A stretch of 64,000 nucleotides of DNA from a marine gamma proteobacterium HTCC2143 (GCA_000169075.1 AAVT01000001.1:819201-883200); one strand, 5' to 3'; positions 26,828 through 37,658 are shown, counted from the stretch's first letter. Program-made: numbers and translations. The notes: generated by a model not told the origin, from the letters alone.

Positions 26828-28840
26828 ATGCCATCTCGTAGCGAATTAGCCAGCGCAATACGCGCTCTCAGTATGGATGCCGTGCAGCAGGCCAATAGTG
26901 GCCATCCAGGAGCTCCAATGGGGATGGCCGATATTGCCGAAGTCCTCTGGAACGATTATCTTAAGCACAATCCGGCCAATCCCAACTGGGCGGACAGAGA
27001 CCGTTTTGTGCTGTCCAATGGCCATGGCTCGATGTTGATATACTCGCTACTGCATCTGAGTGGTTATGACCTTCCCATAGAAGAGTTGAAGAACTTTCGC
27101 CAGCTGCATTCAAAAACGCCGGGGCATCCGGAATACGGTTATGCCCCCGGCGTAGAAACCACAACGGGGCCGTTGGGGCAGGGACTCACCAATGCAGTCG
27201 GTATGGCTGCCGCTGAGAAAATACTGGCTGCTCAGTTCAATAGAGACGGGCATGCTATTGTCGACCACCATACCTATACCTTTCTTGGTGATGGTTGCTT
27301 AATGGAGGGGGTTTCTCACGAGGCAAGCTCGTTGGCAGGAACATTGGGACTGGGCAAGCTCATTTGTTTTTACGATGACAATGGGATTTCTATCGACGGC
27401 GAAGTCGAAGGTTGGTTTACCGATGATACGCCAAAGCGTTTTGAAGCCTATGGATGGCAAGTTATTCCTGCAGTCGATGGTCATGACAGCGCGGCTATTG
27501 CGGCGGCTATAGAAGAAGGTCGGGCAGATACCAGCAGACCGACGCTAATTTGTTGTAAAACAATCATTGGTAAGGGTTCACCCAACAAGCAAGGGACAGA
27601 AGATTGCCATGGCGCAGCGTTGGGATTAGACGAAGTGGCCTTAGTCCGTGAAACGATCGGTTGGCAGCATCCCCCATTTTTTATCCCCAGTGATATTTAT
27701 GCGGGCTGGAGTGCCCGCGATAAAGGTGCAAATTCAGAAAGTGAGTGGAATCAGCGCTTTGACAGCTATGCGCAGGCACATCCTGATCTGGCTATCGAAT
27801 TGGCTCGTCGGCTGACTGGAGAGTTGCCTGACAATTTTGCCGAGCAGTGTGATGAGTATATTCGCCAATTGCAGGAGCAAGGTGCCAGCATAGCTTCCCG
27901 CAAGGCTTCACAGAATTGTCTGGAGCAATATGCCCCGATGCTTCCTGAATTACTGGGTGGGTCAGCGGATTTGGCAGGGTCAAACTTGACGCTATGGAGT
28001 GGTTCGAAAGGCGTTAGTGCAGACGACGCCTCGGGCAATTACTTGTTCTACGGTGTCCGTGAATTCGGTATGTCGGCGATGATGAACGGTATCGCATTAC
28101 ACGGTGGCTTTGTTCCCTACGGCGCAACCTTCCTGATGTTTATGGAATACGCGCGAAATGCTGTGCGTATGGCAGCACTGATGCGGCTGCGCACGGTCTT
28201 TGTCTATACCCACGATTCTATTGGTTTGGGTGAAGATGGTCCAACGCATCAGCCGGTAGAGCAGCTGACTTCGCTGCGTGCAACGCCTAATCTGGATACT
28301 TGGCGTCCCTGTGATACCGTCGAGTCGGCCGTGTGTTGGAAGGCTGCTCTGCAGCGTACCGAAGGCCCTGCGGCCCTTATTTTCTCGCGCCAGAGCCTGG
28401 CGCATCAGCAGCGCGATGAACAGCAACTGGCCGATATAGCTCGCGGAGGTTACATTCTTAGCGATTGCGAAGCGACCAACGGCGAAAAGGATCCAGATGC
28501 GATCATTATAGCTACCGGATCTGAAGTTCAGCTCGCTATGGATGCTAAGGCTGTTTTGGAGCAACAAGGGCGTCGTATCCGTGTCGTCTCCATGCCTTCT
28601 ACCTCTGTATTTGATGCCCAGGATGTGGCGTATAGAGAATCGGTATTACCCAGTAATGTGTTGCCGCGCGTTGCCGTAGAGGCAGGTCATAAGGACTTTT
28701 GGTACAAATATGTAGGTTTGGACGGTCGTATCGTCGGCATGGAAACTTTCGGTGAATCCGCGCCAATAAAAGAGCTCATGGAACACTTTGGTTTTACCGT
28801 TGATGCCGTTGTTGAAGCGGTAGAAGATGCGCTAGGTTGA
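26828..28840 (+). CDS. tkt: Transketolase
   Basis: A thiamine diphosphate enzyme moving two-carbon units between sugar phosphates in the pentose phosphate pathway. The 670 residues are full length. Motifs are [18 protein letters not shown] at the N-terminus, the ThDP motif beginning [13 protein letters not shown] near 160, the pyrimidine-domain [13 protein letters not shown], and [16 protein letters not shown]. It leads the tkt–epd–pgk–fba operon and is divergent from the SahR-like regulator. Confidence 0.97.
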   Translation: MPSRSELASAIRALSMDAVQQANSGHPGAPMGMADIAEVLWNDYLKHNPANPNWADRDRFVLSNGHGSMLIYSLLHLSGYDLPIEELKNFRQLHSKTPGHPEYGYAPGVETTTGPLGQGLTNAVGMAAAEKILAAQFNRDGHAIVDHHTYTFLGDGCLMEGVSHEASSLAGTLGLGKLICFYDDNGISIDGEVEGWFTDDTPKRFEAYGWQVIPAVDGHDSAAIAAAIEEGRADTSRPTLICCKTIIGKGSPNKQGTEDCHGAALGLDEVALVRETIGWQHPPFFIPSDIYAGWSARDKGANSESEWNQRFDSYAQAHPDLAIELARRLTGELPDNFAEQCDEYIRQLQEQGASIASRKASQNCLEQYAPMLPELLGGSADLAGSNLTLWSGSKGVSADDASGNYLFYGVREFGMSAMMNGIALHGGFVPYGATFLMFMEYARNAVRMAALMRLRTVFVYTHDSIGLGEDGPTHQPVEQLTSLRATPNLDTWRPCDTVESAVCWKAALQRTEGPAALIFSRQSLAHQQRDEQQLADIARGGYILSDCEATNGEKDPDAIIIATGSEVQLAMDAKAVLEQQGRRIRVVSMPSTSVFDAQDVAYRESVLPSNVLPRVAVEAGHKDFWYKYVGLDGRIVGMETFGESAPIKELMEHFGFTVDAVVEAVEDALG

Positions 28841-28864
28841 TCACTTTTGGCGGTTGCGGTTGAT

Positions 28865-29920
28865 ATGATTCGGTTAGCGATTAACGGCTATGGCCGGATT
28901 GGGCGCTGTTTGTTGCGGGCGCTGTATGAGTCTGGTCATCGTCAGCAGATGAAAGTTGTTGCAATCAACGAGCCTGCGGAATTGGCCACTATTGCGCACC
29001 TGACTAAATACGATAGTACGCATGGACGCTTTCCCGCGGAAGTTGCGCATGATGTTGGCCGATTGTTGGTTAATGGCGACAGTATTGCCGTTACACATCA
29101 CCAGAGTCTGAGTGATCTCGACTGGGCTGAGCATGAAGTTGATCTCGTCCTTGAATGTTCCGGGCTATACGATAGCCTCGACCAGTTGGAAGGGCATTTG
29201 GACCAGGGAGTAAAGAAAGTCTTATTGTCTCAGCCCGGATTGGCGCCGATTAAACCGATTGTCTGGGGTATTAATCAGCGGAATATTGTTGCGGAGGACA
29301 CCATTATTTCGGCAGCGTCTTGTACCAGTAATTGTATTACGCCCGTTATTGACGTTGTTCATCAGGCTTTTAATATTGAGTGTGGGGTCATTACAACTAT
29401 TCATTCTGCGATGAATGATCAGCCCGTTATTGATGCTTACCATCATACTGACCTTCGAAAAACGCGGGCATCAGGGCAGTCGATTATTCCGGTTGAAACG
29501 GGATTGGCTGCTGGCATTGGCCGAGTAATCCCCGATATGACCGGTAAGCTTGAAGCGCGAGCATTGAGAGTGCCAACGCTCAATGTATCTGCTATGGAAT
29601 TATCCGTGGTGGTGACAAAATCACCCAGTATTGACGCTGTAAACAATGTATTGCGTGAGGTCTCTGACGGTGCTTTGCACGGTGTTCTTGGTTACAGTGA
29701 AGAACCACTGGCCTCCTGTGATTATAACCATGATCCTCGATCGGGTATTGTTGACGCGGCCCAAACACGGGTAAGTGGAACCCTTGTTAATGTATTAGTC
29801 TGGTTCGACAATGAGTGGGCCTATGCCAATCGAATGCTGGAAATTGTCGACTATTGGACTGGGGGTATGAGCACCAAGAATCGTGCTGATAAAAGTGTTG
29901 TACAAGTCAATGAAGAGTAA
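28865..29920 (+). CDS. epd: D-erythrose-4-phosphate dehydrogenase (GAPDH family)
   Basis: I use ATG 28865 (MIRLAINGYGRIGRCLLRALYESG), giving 351 residues; a TTG six codons upstream is less likely. The catalytic Cys153 lies in ASCTSNCI. The sequence follows Epd rather than glycolytic GAPDH, for example ALYESGHRQQMKVVAINE, KYDSTHGRF and TTIHSAMNDQPVIDAYH. Epd oxidises erythrose-4-phosphate to 4-phosphoerythronate, feeding pyridoxal phosphate synthesis; in lineages with this operon it may also serve as GAPDH. It sits between tkt and pgk, as in Pseudomonas. Confidence 0.9.
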   Translation: MIRLAINGYGRIGRCLLRALYESGHRQQMKVVAINEPAELATIAHLTKYDSTHGRFPAEVAHDVGRLLVNGDSIAVTHHQSLSDLDWAEHEVDLVLECSGLYDSLDQLEGHLDQGVKKVLLSQPGLAPIKPIVWGINQRNIVAEDTIISAASCTSNCITPVIDVVHQAFNIECGVITTIHSAMNDQPVIDAYHHTDLRKTRASGQSIIPVETGLAAGIGRVIPDMTGKLEARALRVPTLNVSAMELSVVVTKSPSIDAVNNVLREVSDGALHGVLGYSEEPLASCDYNHDPRSGIVDAAQTRVSGTLVNVLVWFDNEWAYANRMLEIVDYWTGGMSTKNRADKSVVQVNEE

Positions 29921-29923
29921 ACA

Positions 29924-31093
29924 ATGTCCCTAAATGTAATAAAAATGACCGATCTCGATTTGGCCGGTAAGCGTGTTTTAATTCGTGAAGATCTCAATGT
30001 GCCGATTAAGGATGGGCACGTTAGTAGTGATGCACGGATCCGTGCAGCATTACCAACTATTGAGCATGCACTGCAATGTGGAGCCAAGGTTATGCTGATG
30101 TCACATCTGGGCAGACCTACCGAGGGCGACTATGAGTCGCAGTTCTCTCTGCAGCCTGTTGCAGACCAGTTGGGTCGGTTATTAGGGCGCTCGATTCCCC
30201 TGATTAGTGACTGGGGAAATGGCATAGAGATGTCTGATGGCGATCTAATATTGCTGGAAAATGTACGATTTAATGTGGGGGAGAAAAAAGATAATGAAAA
30301 TTTATCTAAAGCTTATGCGGCCCTCTGTGATGTTTTTGTGATGGATGCTTTTGGCACTGCTCACAGGGCTCAGGCATCAACCCATGGGGTTGCAAAGTTT
30401 GCGCCTGTTGCCTGCGCAGGCCCATTGCTGACTAAGGAGCTTGATGCGCTGTCAAAAGTATTGGCAAAACCAGCAAGACCAATGGTTGCTGTCGTCGGTG
30501 GATCGAAAGTGTCGACCAAGCTGGCGGTGCTTGAAACACTGGCTGATATTGTTGACCAGCTCATTGTCGGTGGCGGGATTGCCAATACGTTTTTAGCTGC
30601 CAGCGGTAAACCTGTCGGTAAATCTTTGTGTGAGCATGATTTATTAGGACAGGCGAAGAGCCTGATGGCCAAAACGGAAATCCCTATTCCGCAAGACGTT
30701 ATTACGGCAAAAGAATTTGCGGAAACTGCAGCGGCAGAGTTGAAATCCGCCAACGATGTTGCTGACGATGACATGATTTTTGATATTGGTCCGCAAGCGT
30801 CTGAGGATATTGCAAAAATCCTCGAAGAAGCCAAAACGATTTTGTGGAATGGTCCCGTTGGCGTTTTCGAGTTTGACCAGTTTGGTAATGGAACAAAATC
30901 TTTGAGTGAGGCGATTGCCAATAGCGATGCATTTTCTGTGGCCGGTGGCGGTGATACGCTCGCAGCTATTGATAAATATGGTATTGCCGATAAAGTGTCC
31001 TATATTTCAACGGGGGGGGGCGCTTTTTTAGAATACGTTGAAGGTAAGGTGTTACCCGCAGTTGCGATATTGGAGTTGCGAGCCAAAGGATAA
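29924..31093 (+). CDS. pgk: Phosphoglycerate kinase
   Basis: A glycolytic enzyme transferring phosphate from 1,3-bisphosphoglycerate to ADP; 389 residues, normal length. Seen are the N-terminal [24 protein letters not shown], the hinge-side [15 protein letters not shown], and the C-terminal nucleotide motif [11 protein letters not shown] followed by [15 protein letters not shown] variation is VLIRED where most have VRVD. It starts 3 bp after epd, so translation is coupled. Confidence 0.97.
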   Translation: MSLNVIKMTDLDLAGKRVLIREDLNVPIKDGHVSSDARIRAALPTIEHALQCGAKVMLMSHLGRPTEGDYESQFSLQPVADQLGRLLGRSIPLISDWGNGIEMSDGDLILLENVRFNVGEKKDNENLSKAYAALCDVFVMDAFGTAHRAQASTHGVAKFAPVACAGPLLTKELDALSKVLAKPARPMVAVVGGSKVSTKLAVLETLADIVDQLIVGGGIANTFLAASGKPVGKSLCEHDLLGQAKSLMAKTEIPIPQDVITAKEFAETAAAELKSANDVADDDMIFDIGPQASEDIAKILEEAKTILWNGPVGVFEFDQFGNGTKSLSEAIANSDAFSVAGGGDTLAAIDKYGIADKVSYISTGGGAFLEYVEGKVLPAVAILELRAKG

Positions 31094-31100
31094 AGGTACA

Positions 31101-31130
31101 GTCGGCGTTCAGAGTGAGAGGTTCGCCGAC
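31101..31130 (+). repeat. Inverted repeat in pgk–fba gap
   Basis: GTCGGCG and CGCCGAC pair across a 16-nt spacer, 8 bp after the pgk stop. With no T tract it is not a clear terminator; it may be an mRNA processing or stabilising stem in the 114-bp gap before fba. Confidence 0.35.
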
Positions 31131-31207
31131 GCTTTCAGGAACACATTAATGATACGTACGCTGGACATCCTGCGTTAGCTTAATAGTTAAGGAAGAGGAA
31201 AGAGACA

Positions 31208-32272
31208 ATGCCACTAGTATCTATGCGCCAAATGTTAGATCACGCAGCAGAATGCAATTACGGTATACCTGCTTTTAACGTCAATAATCTGGAACAGACT
31301 AGAGCTATCATGGAGGCGGCAAGAGAGACCAATAGTCCGGTTATCATGCAGGCGTCTGCAGGAGCTCGAACATACGCGGGTGCCCCCTTCCTGCGTCATA
31401 TGATTTTAGCTGCCATTGAAGAGTTCCCCGATATTCCTGTTGTTATGCACCAGGATCACGGGACCAGCCCCGCCATTTGTCAGCGTTCAATTCAATTAGC
31501 GTTTTCGTCGGTCATGATGGATGGGTCTTTGGAAGAAGACGGTAAAACGCCGGCCAGCTACGACTATAACGTTGATGTTACGCGGCGAGTTGTCGAAATG
31601 TCTCACGCCTGTGGTGTTTCTGTTGAGGGTGAGCTGGGATGCCTTGGTTCGTTGGAAACAGGGCAGGCAGGTGAAGAGGACGGGGTTGGTGCAGAAGGGA
31701 TTCTGACGCATGATCAAATGTTGACTGATCCAGAAGAGGCGGCTGACTTTGTGTCCAAAACACAGGTTGATGCGCTGGCTATTGCCTGTGGAACCAGTCA
31801 TGGCGCGTATAAATTTACCCGCCCGCCGACGGGCGATATATTGGCGATTGATCGCATCAAGGAAATTCATCGACGCATACCAACGACTCACTTAGTGATG
31901 CACGGCTCTTCTTCTGTGCCTCAAGAATGGTTGGCAATTATTAATGAGTATGGTGGTGACATTCCCGAAACCTATGGTGTGCCTGTTGACCAAATTGTCG
32001 AAGGAATAAAACACGGCGTCAGAAAAATAAACATTGATACCGACTTACGTTTAGCCTCAACTGGGGCGGTGCGTCGCTTTCTGGCTGAAAACAAATCAGA
32101 ATTTGATCCCCGTAAATTTCTGCAGCAGACGATCGTAGCAATGAAAGATATTTGCATCGATCGATTTGAGGCATTTGGATCAGCTGGAAATGCCGATAAA
32201 TTTAAACCTATTAGTTTAGATGAAATGTCAGAGCGTTATGAGCGTGGCGAATTAGATGCAAAAATAAGTTAG
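31208..32272 (+). CDS. fba: Fructose-bisphosphate aldolase, class II
   Basis: A zinc-dependent aldolase of 354 residues of the CbbA/Fba type found in Pseudomonas. The zinc and active-site segments are [36 protein letters not shown] and [12 protein letters not shown], followed by KINIDTDLR. It completes the tkt–epd–pgk–fba set. AGGAAGAGGAAAGAG precedes the ATG and gives a strong ribosome site. Confidence 0.96.
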   Translation: MPLVSMRQMLDHAAECNYGIPAFNVNNLEQTRAIMEAARETNSPVIMQASAGARTYAGAPFLRHMILAAIEEFPDIPVVMHQDHGTSPAICQRSIQLAFSSVMMDGSLEEDGKTPASYDYNVDVTRRVVEMSHACGVSVEGELGCLGSLETGQAGEEDGVGAEGILTHDQMLTDPEEAADFVSKTQVDALAIACGTSHGAYKFTRPPTGDILAIDRIKEIHRRIPTTHLVMHGSSSVPQEWLAIINEYGGDIPETYGVPVDQIVEGIKHGVRKINIDTDLRLASTGAVRRFLAENKSEFDPRKFLQQTIVAMKDICIDRFEAFGSAGNADKFKPISLDEMSERYERGELDAKIS

Positions 32273-32346
32273 CTCAAAATTGACGTGTTCGAAAATACGA
32301 GCGGTGAATGCCGGCGCCCACGCTAACACTTTGAAGTTTGAATGTT

Positions 32347-33309
32347 ATGAGCAATGAAGCTATTACTATAAAATTGGACGAGTTGGCAGGTAATATTAAA
32401 CGTCTTGACCTGTCAGCCGAAGTCGCAGCCTCTGAATCCGAACGGGAATACTTTCGCCACTATGGGATTGACTTCGAAGACCGGTTCCCAGGATTGAAAC
32501 ATCATTTTGGATGCATTGATTGTGCGTCTTATAGCATTGCGGCGCATTATTACGACATAAAAGAAGCTGAGGGAACTTGTTTCATCGTTCACGGCTATTA
32601 CGACCATTCTGGGCTGTATGGACGAATCATCGAGTATTGTCTAAAAAGAAAGTTGTCTGTTGTTGTTTACGATTTACCGGGTCACGGTTTGTCGAGCGGA
32701 GAACAGTCTACTATTCCGAGCTTTTCAGATTATCAAGCCGTTTTGTCTGATGTTGTGGATTGGTTTTCATCAGTAGCCCCTAAACCTTGGAATGCAATTG
32801 GGCAAAGTACGGGTGGTGCGATTTTGATGGATTTTTTGCTGTCCGCTAGAGAGCCTCTGTTTGCAAAAACGGTACTGCTTGCGCCGTTAGTGAGACCCGT
32901 AAGCTGGCCGCGCACCAAGCTTTTGCATCGTATGGCCGGCGTCTTTTTTAATAAAATACCACGGCGGTTTGCAAAAAACTCCCACGATAATAATTTTCTT
33001 GAGTTCCTAAAAACTAATGATCCATTACAGTCACGACACTTACCTTTGACTTGGGTTACAGCGTTGAAGCAATGGATTAATTATTTCGAACATCTGCGGT
33101 TTGTTGAGTACGCTCCGTTGATAATACAAGGGAAAGAAGACAAGACCGTTGATTGGAAATACAATATTCCAGCGATCCAGAAAAAATTCCCTAACAGCAA
33201 ACTCTATTATGTGAACGAGGGTCGACACCATCTTTCAAACGAAGATGAATTAATCTTGACGAAATTATATGCCGCAATGGATATTTATTTTGACGTTTTT
33301 AAGGACTGA
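32347..33309 (+). CDS. Alpha/beta hydrolase, lysophospholipase-like
   Basis: I use ATG 32347 (MSNEAITIKLDEL), 320 residues; a TTG three codons upstream is possible. The fold is a serine hydrolase of the monoglyceride lipase/lysophospholipase (Hydrolase_4) group: FIVHGYYDHSGLYGRI supplies the oxyanion HG, VVYDLPGHGLSSG the strand motif, and AIGQSTGGAILMDFL the nucleophile elbow GQSTGG near residue 156. The acid is probably the Asp in IIQGKEDKTVDW and the base the His in EGRHHLSNE. There is no signal peptide, so it acts in the cytoplasm. The substrate is unknown. Confidence 0.8.
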   Translation: MSNEAITIKLDELAGNIKRLDLSAEVAASESEREYFRHYGIDFEDRFPGLKHHFGCIDCASYSIAAHYYDIKEAEGTCFIVHGYYDHSGLYGRIIEYCLKRKLSVVVYDLPGHGLSSGEQSTIPSFSDYQAVLSDVVDWFSSVAPKPWNAIGQSTGGAILMDFLLSAREPLFAKTVLLAPLVRPVSWPRTKLLHRMAGVFFNKIPRRFAKNSHDNNFLEFLKTNDPLQSRHLPLTWVTALKQWINYFEHLRFVEYAPLIIQGKEDKTVDWKYNIPAIQKKFPNSKLYYVNEGRHHLSNEDELILTKLYAAMDIYFDVFKD

Positions 33310-33324
33310 CATAAACGTTATGTC
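33308..33324. terminator. Small hairpin between convergent hydrolase and serA
   Basis: GACATAA and TTATGTC are perfect 7-bp arms around ACG, starting at the hydrolase stop codon. There is no T tract on either side, so a terminator role is weakly supported. Confidence 0.25.
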
Positions 33325-33341
33325 TTGCCCGAAAAAGTCCG

Positions 33342-34571
33342 CTAGAATAAAACCCGGCAGCGGATTGTGCCTTCTATTGCGCTGAGTTTTTTCAGTGCCA
33401 GCTCACTGTATTCAGCATCTATATCAATAACGACGTAGCCAATATCTTGAGTTGTTTGGAGATATTGTGCACGAATATTGATATTGTTCTCAGCGAAGAC
33501 TTTGTTGATTGCTGACATTACTCCGGGAGTATTGCGGTGTGTATGCAGTAAACGGTGCATATCGGTGTGGGCAGGTAGTGCCACCTCTGGAAAGTTGACG
33601 GACGATGTCGACGTTCCATTGTCACTGTACCTGGCCATTTTCTCGGCTACTTCCAATCCGATATTTTCTTGAGCCTCCATGGTGCTGCCACCAATGTGAG
33701 GTGTCAGGAATACATTGTCAAATTTCCGCAGGGGGGACAAAAATTCGTCGTCATTGGAGCGAGGTTCTACAGGAAAGACGTCTATTGCCGCGCCAGAAAG
33801 CCGGCCTGATTCTAGTGCTGCAGCAAGTGCGTCGATGTCAATAACAGTGCCCCGTGATGCGTTGATTAAAATGGCACCTGGTTTTATTTGCGTGAGTTCT
33901 TGTTCTCCAATCATATTTCTAGTGGAGCCCGTTTCAGGCACATGTAAGCTCACGATATCTGATTTCGCCAATAGGCCATTTAAACTGGGAACTTGCATAG
34001 CATTGCCCAAAGGGAGTTTGCTGACAACATCATAAAATACCACTTGCATGCCCAGTGATTCTGCAATAACGCCCAGCTGCATACCGATACTGCCATAGCC
34101 AATAATGCCTAATTGTTTGCCTCGGATTTCAAAGGATCCGCTGGCAGATTTTTGCCAGATTCCACGATGCGCTAATGCATTTTTCTCAGCGACACCTCTG
34201 AGCAGTAAAATTGCCTCGGCAATAACTAATTCGGCGACACTGCGGGTGTTGGAGAAGGGCGCATTGAATATCACCACGCCTTTTTCGGTTGCCGCTTTTA
34301 GGTCTACCTGGTTGGTGCCGATGCAAAAACAGCCGACCGCAATTAGTTTCTTTGCGGTGCTGAATATGTCGTCAGTTAGTTGGGTGCGGGAGCGAATTCC
34401 GACAAAGTGAGCATCGGCAAGTTCTTCTTTTAGCTGCTGCTCTGACAATGCCTTTGGATGGCAGACGATATTTGAATAGCCCGCCGCTTTTAGCGTATCG
34501 ACAGCCGACTGATGAACCCCTTCTAACAACAGGAATTTGATCTTGCTCTTGTCGAGTGATGTTTGGCTCAT
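33342..34571 (-). CDS. serA: D-3-phosphoglycerate dehydrogenase
   Basis: First enzyme of serine synthesis; 409 residues, the same architecture as Escherichia coli SerA. The catalytic domain includes VGIRSRTQLT, the Rossmann motif LGIIGYGSIGMQLG, the catalytic INASRGTVID and DVFPVEP stretches, and the His/Glu pair in LTPHIGGSTMEAQENI. A C-terminal ACT domain (about 335–409) provides serine feedback. SerA also reduces 2-oxoglutarate to D-2-hydroxyglutarate, which explains the divergent D2HGDH gene 139 bp away. Confidence 0.96.
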   Translation of the reverse strand: MSQTSLDKSKIKFLLLEGVHQSAVDTLKAAGYSNIVCHPKALSEQQLKEELADAHFVGIRSRTQLTDDIFSTAKKLIAVGCFCIGTNQVDLKAATEKGVVIFNAPFSNTRSVAELVIAEAILLLRGVAEKNALAHRGIWQKSASGSFEIRGKQLGIIGYGSIGMQLGVIAESLGMQVVFYDVVSKLPLGNAMQVPSLNGLLAKSDIVSLHVPETGSTRNMIGEQELTQIKPGAILINASRGTVIDIDALAAALESGRLSGAAIDVFPVEPRSNDDEFLSPLRKFDNVFLTPHIGGSTMEAQENIGLEVAEKMARYSDNGTSTSSVNFPEVALPAHTDMHRLLHTHRNTPGVMSAINKVFAENNINIRAQYLQTTQDIGYVVIDIDAEYSELALKKLSAIEGTIRCRVLF

Positions 34572-34710
34572 GGGTTAAGCTCCGATGTTAAATGACTCAG
34601 AAATTGGCGAAGAGTAGCTGCTAGCAAAAAGGTGCGTATGGTATCATATCGCGCGTAACCTGCATCATTCTATAGGCAGGGCTTTGGGCAGTTAGAGGAA
34701 CAAGTCAAAA

Positions 34711-36117
34711 ATGAGCGATCAATTCACCTTATCAGCGGCGGTTTTGCAGACCCTACGAGATATAGTCGGAGAAGACAAAGTACGACTGGATGCGGAGTCA
34801 TTGGACACCTATGGAAAGGACTGGACAAAAGTTCATGTGCCAAAACCGTCGGCGATAGTGTTTCCAAAAACTGTCGAACAGGTGCAGGCTATTGTTAGAT
34901 TGGCTAATGAGCACGAGTTGGCCTTGGTGCCATCTGGTGGTCGGACGGGCCTGTCCGGCGGTGCGGTGGCGGCCTATGGAGAGATTGTGGTGGCCTTTGA
35001 TGCGATGAATCAAATATCAGATTTTAATCCAGTTGATCGATCGGTAGTTTGTCAGGCGGGAGTGATCACAGAGCAGTTGCAACAATTTGCGCAAGAGCAG
35101 GGTTTATTTTATCCGGTGGATTTTGCCTCTAGCGGGTCTAGTCAGATTGGCGGCAACATAGGGACCAATGCCGGCGGTATCAAGGTAATAAAGTATGGCA
35201 TGACCAGGGAGTGGGTTGCTGGGCTTAAAATCGTTACGGGTAGTGGTGACATCCTTGATTTAAATAATGGCCTAGCCAAAAACAATGCGGGATACGATCT
35301 GCGTCAATTGTTTATTGGAGCGGAGGGGACACTGGGTTTTGTGGTGGAGGCGACGATGCGACTCACTCGCCAGCCATCAAATTTAACGGCGTTAGTTTTG
35401 GGTGTGCCAGAATTTTCGGCAATCATGGACGTGCTTAATACGTTTCAAAGCGACATGGACTTGACTGCTTTCGAGTTTTTTTCTGAAAAGGCTCTAGAGA
35501 AAGTTGTCACGCATAATGATTTGCGTCGTCCTTTTGAGACAAAAGCTGAATACTATGCACTGCTTGAATTCGAAAATACCCATGAAGACACTGAGTCACT
35601 GGCAATGACCCTGTTCGAGCGATGCGTCGAGGAAGGCTGGGTTTTGGACGGTACCATGAGCCAAAGCATCGACCAGTTAAAAAACCTCTGGCGATTACGG
35701 GAGGATATTTCAGAGACGATTTCCCAGTGGACGCCCTATAAAAATGATCTGTCTACCGTGGTTTCAAGGGTTCCAGGATTTTTGCAAGAAATAGAAACAA
35801 TTGTAAATAAAAATTATCCGGATTTTGAAATCATTTGGTTTGGGCATATTGGTGATGGCAATGTTCATTTGAATATTCTAAAGCCGGATGAATTGGATAA
35901 AGAAATCTTTCTCGAGCAGTGTAATCGTGTCAGTCGATGGATTTTTGAAATTGTAGAAAAGTATCGCGGTAGTGTGTCGGCGGAACATGGTGTTGGATTG
36001 CTAAAAAAGAGCTATTTACCTTATTCCCGCAGCCACACCGAAATCGCGCTGATGAAGCAAGTCAAGCAGGTCTTTGATCCGAAGGGGATAATGAATCCCG
36101 GCAAAATCTTCGACTGA
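34711..36117 (+). CDS. FAD-linked D-2-hydroxyglutarate dehydrogenase
   Basis: A VAO-family flavoprotein of 468 residues. The FAD-binding motif VPSGGRTGLSGGAVA is near 72–86, with SSGSSQIGGNIGTNAGG and AEGTLGFV following; the C-terminal cap has the metal-binding WFGHIGDGNVHLNIL and SAEHGVGLLKKSYL. It is like glycolate oxidase GlcD and D-lactate dehydrogenases, but the divergent pairing with serA is characteristic of D2HGDH in Pseudomonas, which oxidises D-2-hydroxyglutarate made by SerA and keeps serine synthesis moving. The substrate is inferred from context. Confidence 0.82.
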   Translation: MSDQFTLSAAVLQTLRDIVGEDKVRLDAESLDTYGKDWTKVHVPKPSAIVFPKTVEQVQAIVRLANEHELALVPSGGRTGLSGGAVAAYGEIVVAFDAMNQISDFNPVDRSVVCQAGVITEQLQQFAQEQGLFYPVDFASSGSSQIGGNIGTNAGGIKVIKYGMTREWVAGLKIVTGSGDILDLNNGLAKNNAGYDLRQLFIGAEGTLGFVVEATMRLTRQPSNLTALVLGVPEFSAIMDVLNTFQSDMDLTAFEFFSEKALEKVVTHNDLRRPFETKAEYYALLEFENTHEDTESLAMTLFERCVEEGWVLDGTMSQSIDQLKNLWRLREDISETISQWTPYKNDLSTVVSRVPGFLQEIETIVNKNYPDFEIIWFGHIGDGNVHLNILKPDELDKEIFLEQCNRVSRWIFEIVEKYRGSVSAEHGVGLLKKSYLPYSRSHTEIALMKQVKQVFDPKGIMNPGKIFD

Positions 36118-36126
36118 GTGCTGTTT

Positions 36127-36789
36127 ATGGCGGACTACAAGCATCAATTTTTGAATGAGATCGCGTGTGGCAAAACGCTGGGTAAGATTGTATGTGTCGG
36201 TCGAAACTATGCTGACCACGCTAAAGAGTTGAATAATCCGATTCCCGACCGGCCGCTGTTATTTATTAAGCCATCGACGGCAGCAGTCGATATGCTGCTG
36301 CCGATAAACATCCCTACAGATCGTGGCTGCTGTCATCACGAACTGGAAATGGCCGTTCTTATAGGCAAACGCAGTAGCAGTGTGTCTAGCGTTGAAGCAA
36401 AGGACGCTATTGTTGGAGTGGGTCTGGGACTTGACCTGACATTGCGCGATTTGCAAGATGAGTTGAAAGCCAAAGGCGAGCCATGGGAGCGAGCGAAGGC
36501 CTTTGATGGGTCATGCCCCTTGTCGCCATTTAGCAGCGTCGGTGATATTGATCAACAAAATCTTAATATTACGCTGCTGCGCAACGGCACTGTGCAGCAA
36601 TCAGGAAACACCCGAGACATGTTGTTTCCTGTTGCTGACTTAATAGCAGATATCAGCCGCAGTTTTACCCTGCTTCCCGGCGATATTATTTTAACTGGCA
36701 CACCTGCGGGCGTAGGGCCATTGTACCCCGGAGATACCATTACAGCGCAGCTGGGTGACCTAGTTACCGTGAATACTACGATTGTGTAA
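36127..36789 (+). CDS. Fumarylacetoacetate hydrolase family protein
   Basis: An FAH-domain protein of 220 residues from ATG 36127; a GTG at 36118, directly after the D2HGDH stop, would add three codons. Family features are KIVCVGRNYADHAKEL, the metal-binding HHELEMAVLIGKR and GVGLGLDLTLRDLQ, and the terminal LLPGDIILTGTPAGVGPL. Members act as acylpyruvases, oxaloacetate decarboxylases or decarboxylase/isomerases. The short single-domain form resembles the YcgM/FAHD1 acylpyruvase type. It is translationally adjacent to the D2HGDH gene; its substrate is not certain. Confidence 0.85.
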   Translation: MADYKHQFLNEIACGKTLGKIVCVGRNYADHAKELNNPIPDRPLLFIKPSTAAVDMLLPINIPTDRGCCHHELEMAVLIGKRSSSVSSVEAKDAIVGVGLGLDLTLRDLQDELKAKGEPWERAKAFDGSCPLSPFSSVGDIDQQNLNITLLRNGTVQQSGNTRDMLFPVADLIADISRSFTLLPGDIILTGTPAGVGPLYPGDTITAQLGDLVTVNTTIV

Positions 36790-36834
36790 AGCTAGCGTGT
36801 GCTGCCCAATGGGTAGCTATGAAGCATCATGATG

Positions 36835-37509
36835 TTACGCCTTGTGAAGCGTTTTTATACCTTCACTAGTTGCTACCAACAGAATATCGGCTGGTCGCTG
36901 GGCGAAAATACCATTAGTGACAACTCCAGTAATATTGTTGATATGTTGTTCAGTTTCGATGGGGTTGGGTATCATGAAGTTGAAGACGTCGATGATAATA
37001 TTGCCGTTGTCAGTCACTACTCCCTCTCGATAAACTGGATCACCGCCCATTTTCACTAACTCTCTGGCGACAAAAGAACGCGCCATTGGGATGACCTCTA
37101 CCGGTAGTGGAAAGTTACCCAGTTGCGCTACACATTTACTCTCGTCGGCTATACAGACAAATTCTCTAGCAGATGCAGCCACGATTTTTTCCCGGGTTAG
37201 TGCCGCGCCCCCGCCTTTTATCAGTGCCAGATTTGGATCTGACTCATCGGCACCATCAACATAGACGGTAATTTCGTTGACTGAGGTTAGTTCGAATACA
37301 GGTATACCATGCTTTCTCAGTCTGTCTGCCGAAGCCTCAGAGCTGGCAACCGTGGCATTAATATGACTTTTAATCTCAGCTAGATAGTCAATGAAGTAGT
37401 TAGCGGTAGATCCAGTGCCGATACCGATGACACTATCGTTTTCAATTTTAGGCTTAATATAGTCCAGTGCTGCGCGTGCAACGGCTTTTTTTAGGTCATC
37501 TTGTGTCAT
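36835..37509 (-). CDS. rpiA: Ribose-5-phosphate isomerase A
   Basis: Interconverts ribose-5-phosphate and ribulose-5-phosphate; 224 residues, the usual length. Motifs are the N-terminal [52 protein letters not shown], and [15 protein letters not shown]. It is divergent from ilvA across 149 bp, the same neighbour pair as in Pseudomonas. Confidence 0.96.
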   Translation of the reverse strand: MTQDDLKKAVARAALDYIKPKIENDSVIGIGTGSTANYFIDYLAEIKSHINATVASSEASADRLRKHGIPVFELTSVNEITVYVDGADESDPNLALIKGGGAALTREKIVAASAREFVCIADESKCVAQLGNFPLPVEVIPMARSFVARELVKMGGDPVYREGVVTDNGNIIIDVFNFMIPNPIETEQHINNITGVVTNGIFAQRPADILLVATSEGIKTLHKA

Positions 37510-37605
37510 ATGTGTGATCTGTCTTGGCTAGTGAAAAGAGGCAGCAATGATTATAAAGGTCTGCGGCCGATAAACGAAGCCCTGACTTTTTTGTCTTAAG
37601 GTATT

Positions 37606-37619
37606 ACTATGCGCATAGT
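37606..37619. promoter_or_regulatory. 14-bp perfect palindrome upstream of ilvA
   Basis: ACTATGC-GCATAGT is fully self-complementary and lies 39 bp upstream of the ilvA start in the rpiA/ilvA divergent region. It could be an operator for either gene; no binding family is recognised. Confidence 0.35.
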
Positions 37620-37658
37620 TACTACAGTTAAGCCATTCCCTCGAGATTTGACCTAGCA

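Noticed and set aside
36795..36811. Hairpin between the FAH-family gene and rpiA
   Set aside because: It needs a wobble pair and has no T tract on either strand.
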